DNA from: Priestia koreensis
GTDB lineage: Bacteria; Bacillota; Bacilli; Bacillales; Bacillaceae_H
Length of the DNA: 64,000 bases
Assembly: GCF_001274935.1 (NCBI RefSeq)
Contig: NZ_LILC01000004.1
Coordinates: 1 to 64,000, forward strand
Direction of reading: 5' to 3'
The notes beneath the pieces were generated by a model. The model was given only the letters and a program-made list of their open reading frames with translations, had not been told where the DNA came from and ran no database searches. Positions within the stretch are counted from its first letter, which is position 1, and each line of letters begins with the position of its first letter. Positions 8,936-17,350 of this stretch are shown one piece after another. The position numbers and the translations under genes were made by a program.

Positions 8936-9218
8936 ATAAGACGTTTCTTTTCTTTTTTTCTTTCAATACAATTCTTTGAATGCTTTTATACGACAAATAA
9001 TAGGTGACGCTTAACGTGTTTAGATCCACACCGGATAAATAGTCCGTATAAATTTTCGCGTCTCTTCTATTTAATTCACCTCGTGTAGAAGTATTGGTTC
9101 CCCAATCTCTTTTTGTGCCTTCTCTTCGAGGGATATAAATGCATTCCCCATCAACATATTGCTGTATTAGCTCCACTAACTCTATTGGTAAAAGATCTTT
9201 GGCTTTTTTATAGCTCAT
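8934..9218 (-). CDS. CD3324 family protein (Mor-like HTH regulator)
   Basis: 94 residues. The opening KKAKDLLPIELVELIQQYVDGECIYIP, the central IPRREGTKRDWG and a C-terminal helix-turn-helix (DLNTLSVTYYLSYKSIQRIV) match the small CD3324 family, which is related to Mor/phage-type transcription activators. TAGGAG is seven bases from the ATG. It is monocistronic, ends in a long palindrome and is preceded by a second perfect inverted repeat (9255-9298) that could be its operator or an attenuator. Regulatory role is inferred from the fold; targets are unknown. Confidence 0.75.
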   Translation of the reverse strand: MSYKKAKDLLPIELVELIQQYVDGECIYIPRREGTKRDWGTNTSTRGELNRRDAKIYTDYLSGVDLNTLSVTYYLSYKSIQRIVLKEKKKRNVL

Positions 9219-9254
9219 TTTTGCACTCCTAATCGTGTATTTATATTAGAAGAA

Positions 9255-9298
9255 GCAAAGGCTATGTGATCTTTACTTGGTTTTTACATAGCCTTTGC
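9255..9298. repeat. 13-bp perfect inverted repeat before the CD3324-type gene
   Basis: GCAAAGGCTATGT at 9255-9267 and ACATAGCCTTTGC at 9286-9298 are separated by 18 bases. It lies 37 bases upstream of the start codon. There is no clean T run, so an operator or RNA hairpin is as likely as a terminator. Confidence 0.55.
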
Positions 9299-9616
9299 TA
9301 TGCACAAAAAGGTTGCCTTCTCATAAATAAACCCTCCTACCTTTTATTGGAATTTTTACTTTAATGAAATCATAGCATAGTTTTTTGAATTCCGAGAACC
9401 CTATTTTCTGATTTTTGGGATAAATAGAGTTTGCCAGTGATACTGAGTCACTACCTTATTTGGTTTTAAATAGCAGGATTCTCTAAACATCAAGTTAACT
9501 CTCCTACGATCAATAACTTAATACTTAAAGGAAATGTAGTGCGAAATATCGAAACATATCCTACGCTTAGATAAGTTTTCCATACAGAAATAATTACAGG
9601 AAACGAAGGTGATTGT
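9299..9616. other. Intergenic region between divergent genes
   Basis: AT-rich with no convincing frame on either strand. It must contain the promoter of the GNAT gene at 9617, but no pair of hexamers stands out. Confidence 0.3.
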
Positions 9617-10216
9617 ATGATTATTTATAAAGGGACACCGATGATTGAAACCCAAAGACTTGTGTTAAGGAAAATAGAAATGAATGATGCAAGTAGAATG
9701 TTTGATTACATATTCTCAGATCATCGTGTAATGGATAATTTAATCAAGGGACCACATAAAGCGATTTCTGAAACAATCGATCGATTGACTGAAATTACGA
9801 ACCACTATGTGAGCGAAAACTTTTGTTATTGGGGAATTGAAATGAAGGAAAGTGGTGAACTGATCGGTACGATAGATCTATATAATATCGATGACGGTAC
9901 GGAAAATTGTGAAGTTGGATATAACATCGGATTTAATTGGTGGAATCAAGGATATGGATCAGAAGCATTGCATGCAATTGTTGAATTCGCATTTCGTTTT
10001 ATGAATATCCATAAAATATCAGCCACACATAATATCGATAACCCTGCATCAGGTAGGATCATGTTAAAAGTGGGAATGAAACGTGAAGGCATTATTAGAC
10101 ATATGATTCGAAAAAATAATCAATACAAGGATTGTGGGATCTACGGGATTCTTCAGCAGGAGTATTTAGAAATGAATTTTCTTAATCCAATACCAATATT
10201 GAACGTAGTACATTAA
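9617..10216 (+). CDS. GNAT family N-acetyltransferase (RimJ-like)
   Basis: 199 residues, Acetyltransf_3 type. The N-terminus ETQRLVLRKIEMNDASRMFDY is typical of ribosomal-protein-acetyltransferase-like GNATs; the CoA loop is FNWWNQGYGSEALHAIVEFAF and the Asn-containing helix is HNIDNPASGRIMLKVGM. CGAAGGTGATT gives a reasonable ribosome site before the ATG. Single gene, followed by a 15-bp inverted repeat. The acceptor substrate is not evident. It is not a close copy of the two GNATs at 7.7-8.8 kb. Confidence 0.8.
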   Translation: MIIYKGTPMIETQRLVLRKIEMNDASRMFDYIFSDHRVMDNLIKGPHKAISETIDRLTEITNHYVSENFCYWGIEMKESGELIGTIDLYNIDDGTENCEVGYNIGFNWWNQGYGSEALHAIVEFAFRFMNIHKISATHNIDNPASGRIMLKVGMKREGIIRHMIRKNNQYKDCGIYGILQQEYLEMNFLNPIPILNVVH

Positions 10217-10233
10217 TCATTTTTTCCTCAAAA

Positions 10234-10271
10234 TGTTTCTTCAACTAAAATGCCCGTTAGTTGAAGAAACA
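10234..10271. repeat. 15-bp inverted repeat after the GNAT gene
   Basis: TGTTTCTTCAACTAA and TTAGTTGAAGAAACA are perfect arms around an eight-base loop. No T run follows on the plus strand, so it may be a Rho-type or mRNA-stabilising hairpin rather than an intrinsic terminator. Confidence 0.55.
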
Positions 10272-10656
10272 ACTATCAAAAATAAACATCCTCCCATTCT
10301 TCAGGTGATCCACTTGTAATTCGTCTTTAATTAATAGTCCTTCTTTTTTTGTAACAGGATTTGCAAATTAATATACCTTGGAAAAATGATTAACATATTC
10401 TTTTCACACACTAGTCGATCTCGTATAAAACTGTATTACAGGTGAATTCCACACCTAAAATGTATTTTCCTTCCATGTGTGAGGTTGAAATTTTTTAAAA
10501 TCCTATTATTAAAAGACTCCACAAATATGAAAAAAGAGAATAAATCCACCTTAATTAAGTAAGCGCATACATTTTTCATCGATAGTGTAATGAAAATTCA
10601 GCTCATTCTCATATACTCCATATTGAAACATTACATTGCATTTGGAGGTTGATCAT
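10272..10656. other. Upstream region of the lipase-like gene
   Basis: About 385 bases without a gene. It contains the cre-like site at 10557-10571 and the ribosome site at 10644-10648. Other structure is not apparent. Confidence 0.35.
10557..10571. promoter_or_regulatory. cre-like site (CcpA) upstream of the lipase-like gene
   Basis: AAGTAAGCGCATACA matches the cre consensus WTGNAANCGNWNNCW at all fixed positions but one. It sits 86-100 bases before the start codon; catabolite control is inferred. Confidence 0.4.
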
Positions 10657-11763
10657 TTGAAGAAGATACGCCATGTATGGGTCAGTCTTATTTTATTGTT
10701 TGTTATGCTTCCTTGGTTCCCTTCACCAGCAGCTGCTGCATATGACGGACAAACTCTGGACACGGGAATTTACTGGTTTGGTTCAGGTAACGTCTCACAA
10801 AAGTTTATTGCGGGGCAATCAAATTCCTACTTTAATGCAAGTAAACCAACCGTTATCTATATTCATGGCTGGCAAAACGGCACCACTGCCTCCCTTTTCC
10901 GCGAGACATTTAACCCTAAACGAAATGACCCAACAAATGGTCCAGACGTGAACACCGTCGACTACTGGGTTGCTAAAGGCTGGAATGTAGGGATCTTTTA
11001 CTGGAATCAACTAGCAGACGAAAGTGAAGTGAAAGATGCAGAAGCTAAAATTTGGTCCACTTCTGGAACTCAAGGTATGCGCTGGCGCAAGAAAGACGGA
11101 ACATACAGTACATCAGGTGCACCAACCGTTTCAGCAGCACAATTGTTTGTGAATACATACAAACAAGCCATGCAAGGATTTACGGGGAGTGAAGTTCGTC
11201 TTGCGGGACATTCGCTAGGAAGTCAAATGGTAACGAATGGTGCAAAGCTAATTAGTGATCAGGTTGATAGTGGAACCATGTCCTCAAATTTAAGACCAAA
11301 GCGTGTTGCTCTTCTTGATCCGTTTTGGTCGAAAGATGGTAAAAGCTATTTAGGTGGTTCATGGACTGGGGAAGTTTGTCGTCAATACGTCACGCAATTA
11401 AAGACAAAAGGAGTCGTATTTGAACAATATAAATCAAGTGCGATCACAGACATAGGCATTGGTGACAGCAATAGTGGAATGCTACAGTTAACAGCGTTCG
11501 CTGAACTTAAACCCTGGTATGTTTCTGCACTTGATCAAGCCGGAAAGCACGGCGCAGCAAGAGATTGGTATTTCTACTCCATGGGGTCCGCTGCACCTGC
11601 TGAAACGAAGGGTGGTGTATCAACAGGACTGACGGGCCCTTCTGCCGCTACGGCTACTACGCGTATACAAACGATGATGAACTCAAGCAACAGGTGGTAT
11701 CAAAATGCAGGGCAAAATACGGCAAATCCTGCTGATGATAAATTTGAGGTCACTACTCGTTAA
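10657..11763 (+). CDS. Secreted lipase-like alpha/beta hydrolase (PF00151-type)
   Basis: About 368 residues from the TTG at 10657, chosen because GGAGG is eight bases upstream; the frame opens earlier but without a ribosome site. A Sec signal peptide (KKIRHVWVSLILLFVMLPW, then SPAAAA) is probably cleaved before YDGQ near residue 28. The catalytic set can be proposed: oxyanion segment VIYIHGW (His70), nucleophile elbow GHSLGSQ (Ser186), Asp221 in ALLDPFW, and His298 in GKHGAARDWYF. The last pattern resembles the C.H.R..YF site of animal-type lipases/phospholipases (PF00151), which is unusual in Bacillus. It is therefore likely an extracellular lipase or phospholipase. Single gene with a terminator. 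Confidence 0.75.
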   Translation: MKKIRHVWVSLILLFVMLPWFPSPAAAAYDGQTLDTGIYWFGSGNVSQKFIAGQSNSYFNASKPTVIYIHGWQNGTTASLFRETFNPKRNDPTNGPDVNTVDYWVAKGWNVGIFYWNQLADESEVKDAEAKIWSTSGTQGMRWRKKDGTYSTSGAPTVSAAQLFVNTYKQAMQGFTGSEVRLAGHSLGSQMVTNGAKLISDQVDSGTMSSNLRPKRVALLDPFWSKDGKSYLGGSWTGEVCRQYVTQLKTKGVVFEQYKSSAITDIGIGDSNSGMLQLTAFAELKPWYVSALDQAGKHGAARDWYFYSMGSAAPAETKGGVSTGLTGPSAATATTRIQTMMNSSNRWYQNAGQNTANPADDKFEVTTR

Positions 11764-11810
11764 AGAATTTTAACGAATGGATTAATTAAATTAAGTAACA
11801 GATTTTTCTA

Positions 11811-11846
11811 GGAGCCCAGTGCGACAGCATGAGGGCTCTATTTTTG
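11811..11846 (+). terminator. Terminator after the lipase-like gene
   Basis: TAGGAGCCC/GGGCTCTA stem with a 15-base loop, then ATTTTTG. Confidence 0.7.
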
Positions 11847-11887
11847 ATAAGTTTAGATGTATTGTAATTTATGTAAGGAATATATGA

Positions 11888-12241
11888 TTAAAAATCTTCT
11901 TCCATTTCTTTGTAAAATTGTGCTGATGTCGACGGAACAAATATAATCGTGTATTCCTCCCCTAGCTCCTTTTTTACCTCGTTAAATAATTTCATTCCTT
12001 TTTCATTGTGCTGTTTCTCTAATGTTAATCCATTCTCTTTTAAGGAGTCCGTTTCAAAATCAATCCATTCACCATATTCTACTATCCACTGAGATAACTC
12101 TTCCTGCCGCTGATCTGATAATGGAAAGTCTTCTACATCTAAATTCCAGCCGCAATCGTTACACCAAATTGGATCAAAAGAAAAATCTGCTTCTAGTTTA
12201 TAAGCAGTGTGCTTGCATTTTCTTCTCAGTTTCCAAAACAT
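11888..12241 (-). CDS. Hypothetical protein with possible zinc-binding Cys/His site
   Basis: 117 residues, soluble, acidic. The N-terminus carries Cys9, His11, Cys27 and Cys30 (KCKH ... WCNDCGWNLD), a spacing that could hold one zinc ion; the rest is helical and Glu-rich. The ATG is three bases after the stop of the broken gene upstream (12245-12766), so the two formed an operon. No family was recognised with confidence. Small acidic proteins in such pairs are often immunity proteins, but nothing here proves it. Confidence 0.6.
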   Translation of the reverse strand: MFWKLRRKCKHTAYKLEADFSFDPIWCNDCGWNLDVEDFPLSDQRQEELSQWIVEYGEWIDFETDSLKENGLTLEKQHNEKGMKLFNEVKKELGEEYTIIFVPSTSAQFYKEMEEDF

Positions 12242-12244
12242 ACG

Positions 12245-12766
12245 TCATTCACCCTCCCACTCTTCAACAAACAGACCGGTTCTTGTAGCAAAATGAATAG
12301 CGTCTGGACAAGGTGTGTGAGAGCCAATATACATATAATAATCCCACCCAAATTTTACGAAAAATTCGTCCTTATGATCCAGATTACACCACAAAAAATT
12401 ACGCAAAATCATTTGACAAATTAAGCGGACTTCATGAGTAGTGACCGTTGAATGATTTTTCAAAGACAGCTGTTCAAATTCTTCGTTATATAGAGGAGAT
12501 TTTCAATCTTCTTCTGTTAAGTAGTACTCTATTTCGGAAATAGTTAAAGAGTCCGTATCACTTTCCTCCATAAATTTTTGAACAGAATCTATATATGCCC
12601 TCTCAACACGTTGATATTCGGTCATTGTAAATGGTTTTCCATCAATTGTATTTCCTATTTCAGAAGGACAAGTCCATTCATCTGTTAGTGTATATATTCC
12701 ATTTTCATCTCGAAAGGCGGGGTTATATTTTGTAACCCGCCACTTAAAGTTTTTTTGACTCTCCAA
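12245..12766 (-). pseudogene. Conserved hypothetical gene with an in-frame TGA
   Basis: Two segments in the same frame read KWRVTKYNPAFRDENGIYT ... DSLTISEIEYYLTEED, then a TGA at 12503-12505, then KSPLYNEEFEQLSLKNH ... FFVKFGWDYYMYIGS. The second segment has no start codon with a ribosome site, and the joined product (~173 residues) has the shape of a known hypothetical family beginning W.VTKYNP and ending in HFGYDYYMYIG (recalled, not searched). The start is taken as the TTG at 12766, seven bases after AGGGGGAG. A single base change (for example from CGA or GGA) would explain the stop. Function unknown; perhaps immunity-related. Confidence 0.6.
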
Positions 12767-12858
12767 ACTACTTACTCCCCCTAGATTATGCATTGTTGGT
12801 TATTTGTACAATTATACAGTAAATGAAAAGCATCAGCATGAATTGAATTTTTTGATCT

Positions 12859-12898
12859 GAAAAACAGAGCGATTATGCTATAACCGCTCTGTTTTTTT
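12859..12898. terminator. Bidirectional terminator
   Basis: AAAACAGAGCG/CGCTCTGTTTT stem with a 13-base loop and seven T on the plus side. It separates the 12.5 kb gene from the COG4705-type gene; both lie on the minus strand, so it mainly ends the latter. Confidence 0.8.
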
Positions 12899-12978
12899 GT
12901 GCAACTCACTATTCTTATTCATTTATCATAAGCATCCCTAAATAAAAGATCGTAGTGATCAGCGCTTGCTTTGTTCTA

Positions 12979-13821
12979 TTATATACTCTGTGATTTGCTT
13001 GTATTTGATTTTCTAGAGGCGTATTGAACAATAATACAAATCACTAAAATCCCCAGTAAAATAGCCGAAGCAATTTGTGTTCCGTTTTGTAGACCTAGCC
13101 CTCCCTTTTCATGGGGCTTAATTAGAAAGTCGCCAAACGTAGCACCGAAAGGACGAGTTAGTACAAATGCGGTCCAAAATAAAAACACGCGATTAATTTT
13201 CGTAAACCAGTAAGCTAAGAGAACGAGTAAAATTAACCCTCCTGTCAACATGGCTCCTTGAGCGATCGTCAACCCTAGGCCTTGCTCCAAATACTGACCC
13301 CCGCCAGCTAATTGGGAAACACCTTTCGGCTGATGTGAGAGGAAATCCCCTGCAGCAGTTCCAAGCGTATTTGATACTAAAATGGCAATCCAGTAAAGAA
13401 CTTCTACTTTTTTCGTCTGAATGTTCTTTACGTTTAAAGTGGGCTCTGTAAAATACCAAAAGACAAAAATTAGAGCGAGTAACGTAACCAAAATTAGAGA
13501 ACCTTTCATATAGCCTAACCCAAGGGAGCGATCCATATAATCTGAAAAAGCGGTTCCTGCTAAAATAGTTGATAAGATCACAGTCCAGTACACAGGAGGA
13601 ATATACTTCTTCACAAACAGCTGACAGGTTAAGAACACTGCGAAAATTCCTTAAAAGAAAAGAAGTGGTGTAAAGTAATTGTCTTCTGTACCTGGAACTG
13701 TGAAAAGGTCACTTCCTGTTTCACCCAAAGTAGTAGCGGCAATTTTCATAATCCAAAATAAAAGCGTTAATTGAGGGATTTTGTTTAATGCTGATCGCAT
13801 GTTTAGTTGATCATTTTTCAT
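12979..13821 (-). pseudogene. COG4705-type membrane protein gene with an in-frame TAA
   Basis: From the ATG at 13821 (GGGGAGGGG eight bases upstream) the frame encodes LLFWIMKIAATTLGETGSD..., a hallmark of COG4705 membrane-anchored proteins, then meets TAA at 13651-13653 inside the second hydrophobic segment, and continues in the same frame with GIFAVFLTCQLFVKKY to 12979. About eight membrane segments and the internal repeat LGETGSD / LGTAAGDFL / FGATFGDFL are visible in the whole. TTA to TAA is the simplest change, since Leu suits the membrane segment. Reinitiation at the GTG at 13638 would lack the first membrane segment. Function of the family is unclear (possibly transport). Confidence 0.75.
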
Positions 13822-14222
13822 CTAATCCCCTCCCCCTTCTTTCCTTATAAAAGCCTGCTTATCATCTCATAACTCAATTAAAAATTGTTAAAGATTGTAT
13901 GGAAATTCCATGAAAATTAGATTGATAAATAATAAAGAAACAGCTTGTCCTAATTCCATGCTCTTCAAACATTTTTACTGTGATAATAGTCATACTATGT
14001 AGATCACTCTCGTTATGTTTGTAACGAAGCCCCTGTAAGTTAATAAATCATTATTTTCTAGTTATCGGCCCTACATGAATCGACACAGTAATTTAGATAA
14101 AGAAGATTAATTAATGATTAAAAAACCAGTTTTCGTTTTTCTTTATGCTACAGTAAAAAAGAAAGTAGTTTAAAAATAGAGCTTCGTTCTAGAAGTACTG
14201 TTTGGGAAAGTTGGAGACGATC
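13822..14222. other. Divergent intergenic region
   Basis: Promoters for the COG4705-type gene and the DedA operon must lie here. The only clear symmetry is ATGGAAATTCCAT at 13899-13911, a 13-base palindrome that could bind a regulator. No coding frame is convincing. Confidence 0.35.
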
Positions 14223-14942
14223 ATGCCACACTTACTTAGTGCATTACAACATCACAGTTATCTCATTCTGTTTTTAGGGATTTTTTTAGAAGTACTAGCC
14301 GTTCCAGTCTCAGGGGAATTACTCATGGGCTATGCTGGTTACTTGGTTTACCAAGAAAAAATGAACTATATCTTTGCATTGTGTCTCGTTTATTTAGCAG
14401 CAGGCATTGGAGTTAGCCTGACTTTTTTAATTGGAAAAACGGTAGGATACACGTTTTTTGAAAAATACGGGAAGTATATTGGGTTTAGTCCTAAGAAACT
14501 CAGAAAGTCGATGTCTTGGTTCGATCGTTCAGGTAGTGCCCTTTTACTATTCGTCTACTTCATTCCAGGAGTTCGACATTTTACTGGATATGTATACGGA
14601 ATATCAACCAGATCATATCGACGCTTTATCATCCCTTCCTTCATCGGCCTTTTTTTATGGACTACAAGCTTTATTACATTAGGAAAAATCATGGGACCAC
14701 AGTGGAAAAGTATTCAAAATATTGCTGGAAGCTATATGATTGAGATCATTCTTGTAATCATCGCAATAGTAGTTCTTTTCGCTGTCTATCACGTGTATAA
14801 CAAACAACTGAAAGCACTTTATAAGAAGACGATAAAATATGTGATTCATTTATTGACCATTCTAACAGAGACAGACACTTTACTCGTATTAACCATTTTA
14901 TCTATGATCGGGATCCTATTATTAGCAACAGGAATAACATAA
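14223..14942 (+). CDS. DedA family membrane protein
   Basis: About 239 residues from the ATG at 14223, which has GGAG six bases upstream; an earlier TTG has none. The DedA/SNARE-associated domain is shown by LEVLAVPVSGELLMGYAG (the E..FPxPxE-like site), a membrane re-entrant segment, and FIPGVRHFTGYVYGIS with the conserved PGxR. DedA proteins are implicated in lipid-carrier flipping and membrane homeostasis. The tail adds two extra hydrophobic segments (about 170-190 and 220-238). The gene leads into a two-component system 60-70 bases downstream, suggesting a shared envelope role. Confidence 0.85.
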   Translation: MPHLLSALQHHSYLILFLGIFLEVLAVPVSGELLMGYAGYLVYQEKMNYIFALCLVYLAAGIGVSLTFLIGKTVGYTFFEKYGKYIGFSPKKLRKSMSWFDRSGSALLLFVYFIPGVRHFTGYVYGISTRSYRRFIIPSFIGLFLWTTSFITLGKIMGPQWKSIQNIAGSYMIEIILVIIAIVVLFAVYHVYNKQLKALYKKTIKYVIHLLTILTETDTLLVLTILSMIGILLLATGIT

Positions 14943-15011
14943 GACCTTATTCAAATACATGTACACAAGAGACAACATCCATCAATTAAGAAGGATCAAG
15001 GAGTGAACAAC

Positions 15012-15710
15012 GTGAAAGAACGAATTTTAGTGGTAGAGGACGAAAGTCAAATTGCCAAAATCTTAAAACTTGAATTAGAGTTTGAGGGCTACGAGGTGGT
15101 TACTGCTCACACCGGACGACTAGGTTTAACACTAGCCCTTGAAGGCTCGTTTCAGTTAATTCTTTTGGATTTAATGCTACCAGAACTAAATGGTATGGAA
15201 GTATTGCGGAAGATCAGAAAAGAAAATCATCTATTGCCGGTTATTTTGCTTACAGCTCGAAATATGACAATGGATAAAGTAGCAGGTCTAGACCTTGGAG
15301 CGAACGATTATATTACAAAACCATTTGAAATGGAGGAAGTCCTCGCGAGAGTAAGATCTGCTTTAAGGCTAGCAGCTTATTCAAAGAAAATGGCAACAAA
15401 CGATCAGGAGAAGCTTTCTATACAAGATGTCATGATCAATCTGCAAACACGTGAAGTAGAACGTGGTGGGAATTCTATTTTCTTAACGCCAAAAGAATTT
15501 GATTTGCTTGTCTATTTATTGATGAATAAAAATCGCATTGTAACTCGTGATGATATTATTTATCACGTTTGGGGCTATGAATATGAGGGAGAAACAAATG
15601 TGATTGATGTGTACATCAGACATCTAAGAAAAAAGCTTAATGATGATTTTTCAGATTCTCAAATCATTCAAACCGTACGAGGAGTTGGCTATATTATAAG
15701 GGAGTCATGA
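15012..15710 (+). CDS. OmpR/PhoB-type response regulator
   Basis: 232 residues from the GTG at 15012, eight bases after AAGGAG. Receiver domain (about 1-115) with the acidic pair VVEDE, phospho-acceptor Asp53 in LILLDLMLP, Thr in LLTAR and Lys in ITKPF; winged-helix DNA-binding domain (about 130-230) ending in QTVRGVGYIIRES. It forms an operon with the kinase gene four bases downstream and follows the DedA gene, which it may control. No operator repeats were identified. Confidence 0.9.
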   Translation: MKERILVVEDESQIAKILKLELEFEGYEVVTAHTGRLGLTLALEGSFQLILLDLMLPELNGMEVLRKIRKENHLLPVILLTARNMTMDKVAGLDLGANDYITKPFEMEEVLARVRSALRLAAYSKKMATNDQEKLSIQDVMINLQTREVERGGNSIFLTPKEFDLLVYLLMNKNRIVTRDDIIYHVWGYEYEGETNVIDVYIRHLRKKLNDDFSDSQIIQTVRGVGYIIRES

Positions 15711-15714
15711 CAGA

Positions 15715-17088
15715 ATGAAAATTACAACAAAAATAAATGTAATCACCACCGCCTGGCTTCTATTAATCCTTATTGCCATTAATTCCATCGTCTTTTTATC
15801 ATTTATGACCATCACGTTTAATTTGGTTCAAAATGAAGTGCAACAAAAATCCTCTGACATCATAAAAGTAATGAAGAAAAATGATGAACAAGGTTCACTA
15901 AATGATAAATTGCTGCCCTACTTAGCCAGTCATGGATTTCTTCGAATTATTGATGATCAGGGTCATGTTCAAACTCAAGTTTCTAACGATCAATATTTGC
16001 TTAAAAAAATTGATCCGGAATTTTTACGAAAAGAAAAAACAACGAAACGAATTATTCGTCCACATGGTGGAGAAGAACAAATTATTATTTATCAGCACCC
16101 TATTAGTAACAGTGGAAAAGTAACAGGAACGCTTGAAATTGCAGAGCGAGTTCCAGGATTAGAATTAGGAAAAGACGTGCTGCTTGGTATTCTCTCCTTC
16201 TGTACGCTACTCGGAGCTGTTCTATCCCTTTTAGGTGGGAAATGGCTATCAAATATTATCATTCGTCCCATCTCAAACATTATTGGATCGATGGAGGAAA
16301 TTGAACAAAGCGGAGTACCAAAAAAGATTGTGATTCAACGTGAGACAAAAGACGAGTTGAATAAGCTGGCCGTCACGTTTAATCGGATGATCGATCGATT
16401 AGATGTAACTCTTGAGCAGCAAAAACAATTTATTTCAGATGCTTCTCATGAATTGAAAACCCCGTTGACCGTGATTAAAAGCTATGCTGATTTGTTGCGA
16501 AGACGCGGAATTCAAAATGTGGACATGACGTTAGAAGCCATTGAATCCATTCATTCAGAGGCAACAAGAATACAAAAGATGACGGAGCGCTTTTTAGATT
16601 TAGCTAAAACCGAAGTGGATGAAGATCTCGATTTCAAGCTCATTCCCTTAACTGAATTTTGTCAAAGAATCATACAACAACTAGAAGTGGCCTATAGTAG
16701 AAAACTAAAGTTCCACACAGAAAATAACAAAATAGCCGTTTTGGCGGATGAATTAAAGTTAAAACAAGTCATTATCATTATCGTTGATAATGCCCTCAAG
16801 TACAGTAAAGAACAGGTAGAAATTTTTGTGGAAGAAAACGAACGTCATGTTATCATTCGCGTAGTAGATTATGGCATTGGGATTCCAGCAGACGACATCG
16901 ACTCCATTTTTGAGCGCTTTTATCGGGTTGATAAAGCTAGAAGTCGAGAAACTGGAGGAATGGGTCTAGGGTTACCTATTGCGAAAAATATTATGAAGCA
17001 ACATCATGGTGAAATTAAGCTACGTAGTAAGGAAGGACAAGGAACGGAAGTAGCCCTTCTTTTACCAAAAGAATCAAAAGCAACATAA
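15715..17088 (+). CDS. Sensor histidine kinase, partner of the preceding regulator
   Basis: 457 residues. Two membrane segments (about 10-33 and 160-182) flank an extracytoplasmic sensor region of ~125 residues. Then come a HAMP region, the H-box DASHELKTPL with His245, N-box VDNALKYSKEQ, and G-boxes VDYGIGIP and TGGMGLGLPIAKN. The layout is that of YkoH-like kinases. Stop of the regulator and start of the kinase are four bases apart, so expression is coupled. The signal is unknown; the DedA and glycosyltransferase neighbours suggest cell-envelope stress. Confidence 0.9.
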   Translation: MKITTKINVITTAWLLLILIAINSIVFLSFMTITFNLVQNEVQQKSSDIIKVMKKNDEQGSLNDKLLPYLASHGFLRIIDDQGHVQTQVSNDQYLLKKIDPEFLRKEKTTKRIIRPHGGEEQIIIYQHPISNSGKVTGTLEIAERVPGLELGKDVLLGILSFCTLLGAVLSLLGGKWLSNIIIRPISNIIGSMEEIEQSGVPKKIVIQRETKDELNKLAVTFNRMIDRLDVTLEQQKQFISDASHELKTPLTVIKSYADLLRRRGIQNVDMTLEAIESIHSEATRIQKMTERFLDLAKTEVDEDLDFKLIPLTEFCQRIIQQLEVAYSRKLKFHTENNKIAVLADELKLKQVIIIIVDNALKYSKEQVEIFVEENERHVIIRVVDYGIGIPADDIDSIFERFYRVDKARSRETGGMGLGLPIAKNIMKQHHGEIKLRSKEGQGTEVALLLPKESKAT

Positions 17089-17097
17089 ACTGTTAGG

Positions 17098-17139
17098 AAA
17101 AAACACTGGAGCATGAAAAACGTGCTCCAGTGTTTTTTA
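17098..17139 (+). terminator. Terminator after the two-component system
   Basis: AAACACTGGAGCA/TGCTCCAGTGTTT, a perfect 13-bp stem with a nine-base loop, then T-rich. Confidence 0.9.
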
Positions 17140-17350
17140 TTATTAATGGTTTTTTAATTTAGCGTTAAGCAGTCCTTCATCTCTGTCTCGTAACATAGAG
17201 ATAAATCATGAAAGCCTCCCTTTTTATAAACCGATCATATAGCTAAGATACTGGGAGCATTTAAAAAACTGGACGAATAAAACAAAATTTTATATACACG
17301 ATGAATCATTTCAACGGTGGAAGCTTTAACAAGAGAGGACGGAATGACGA

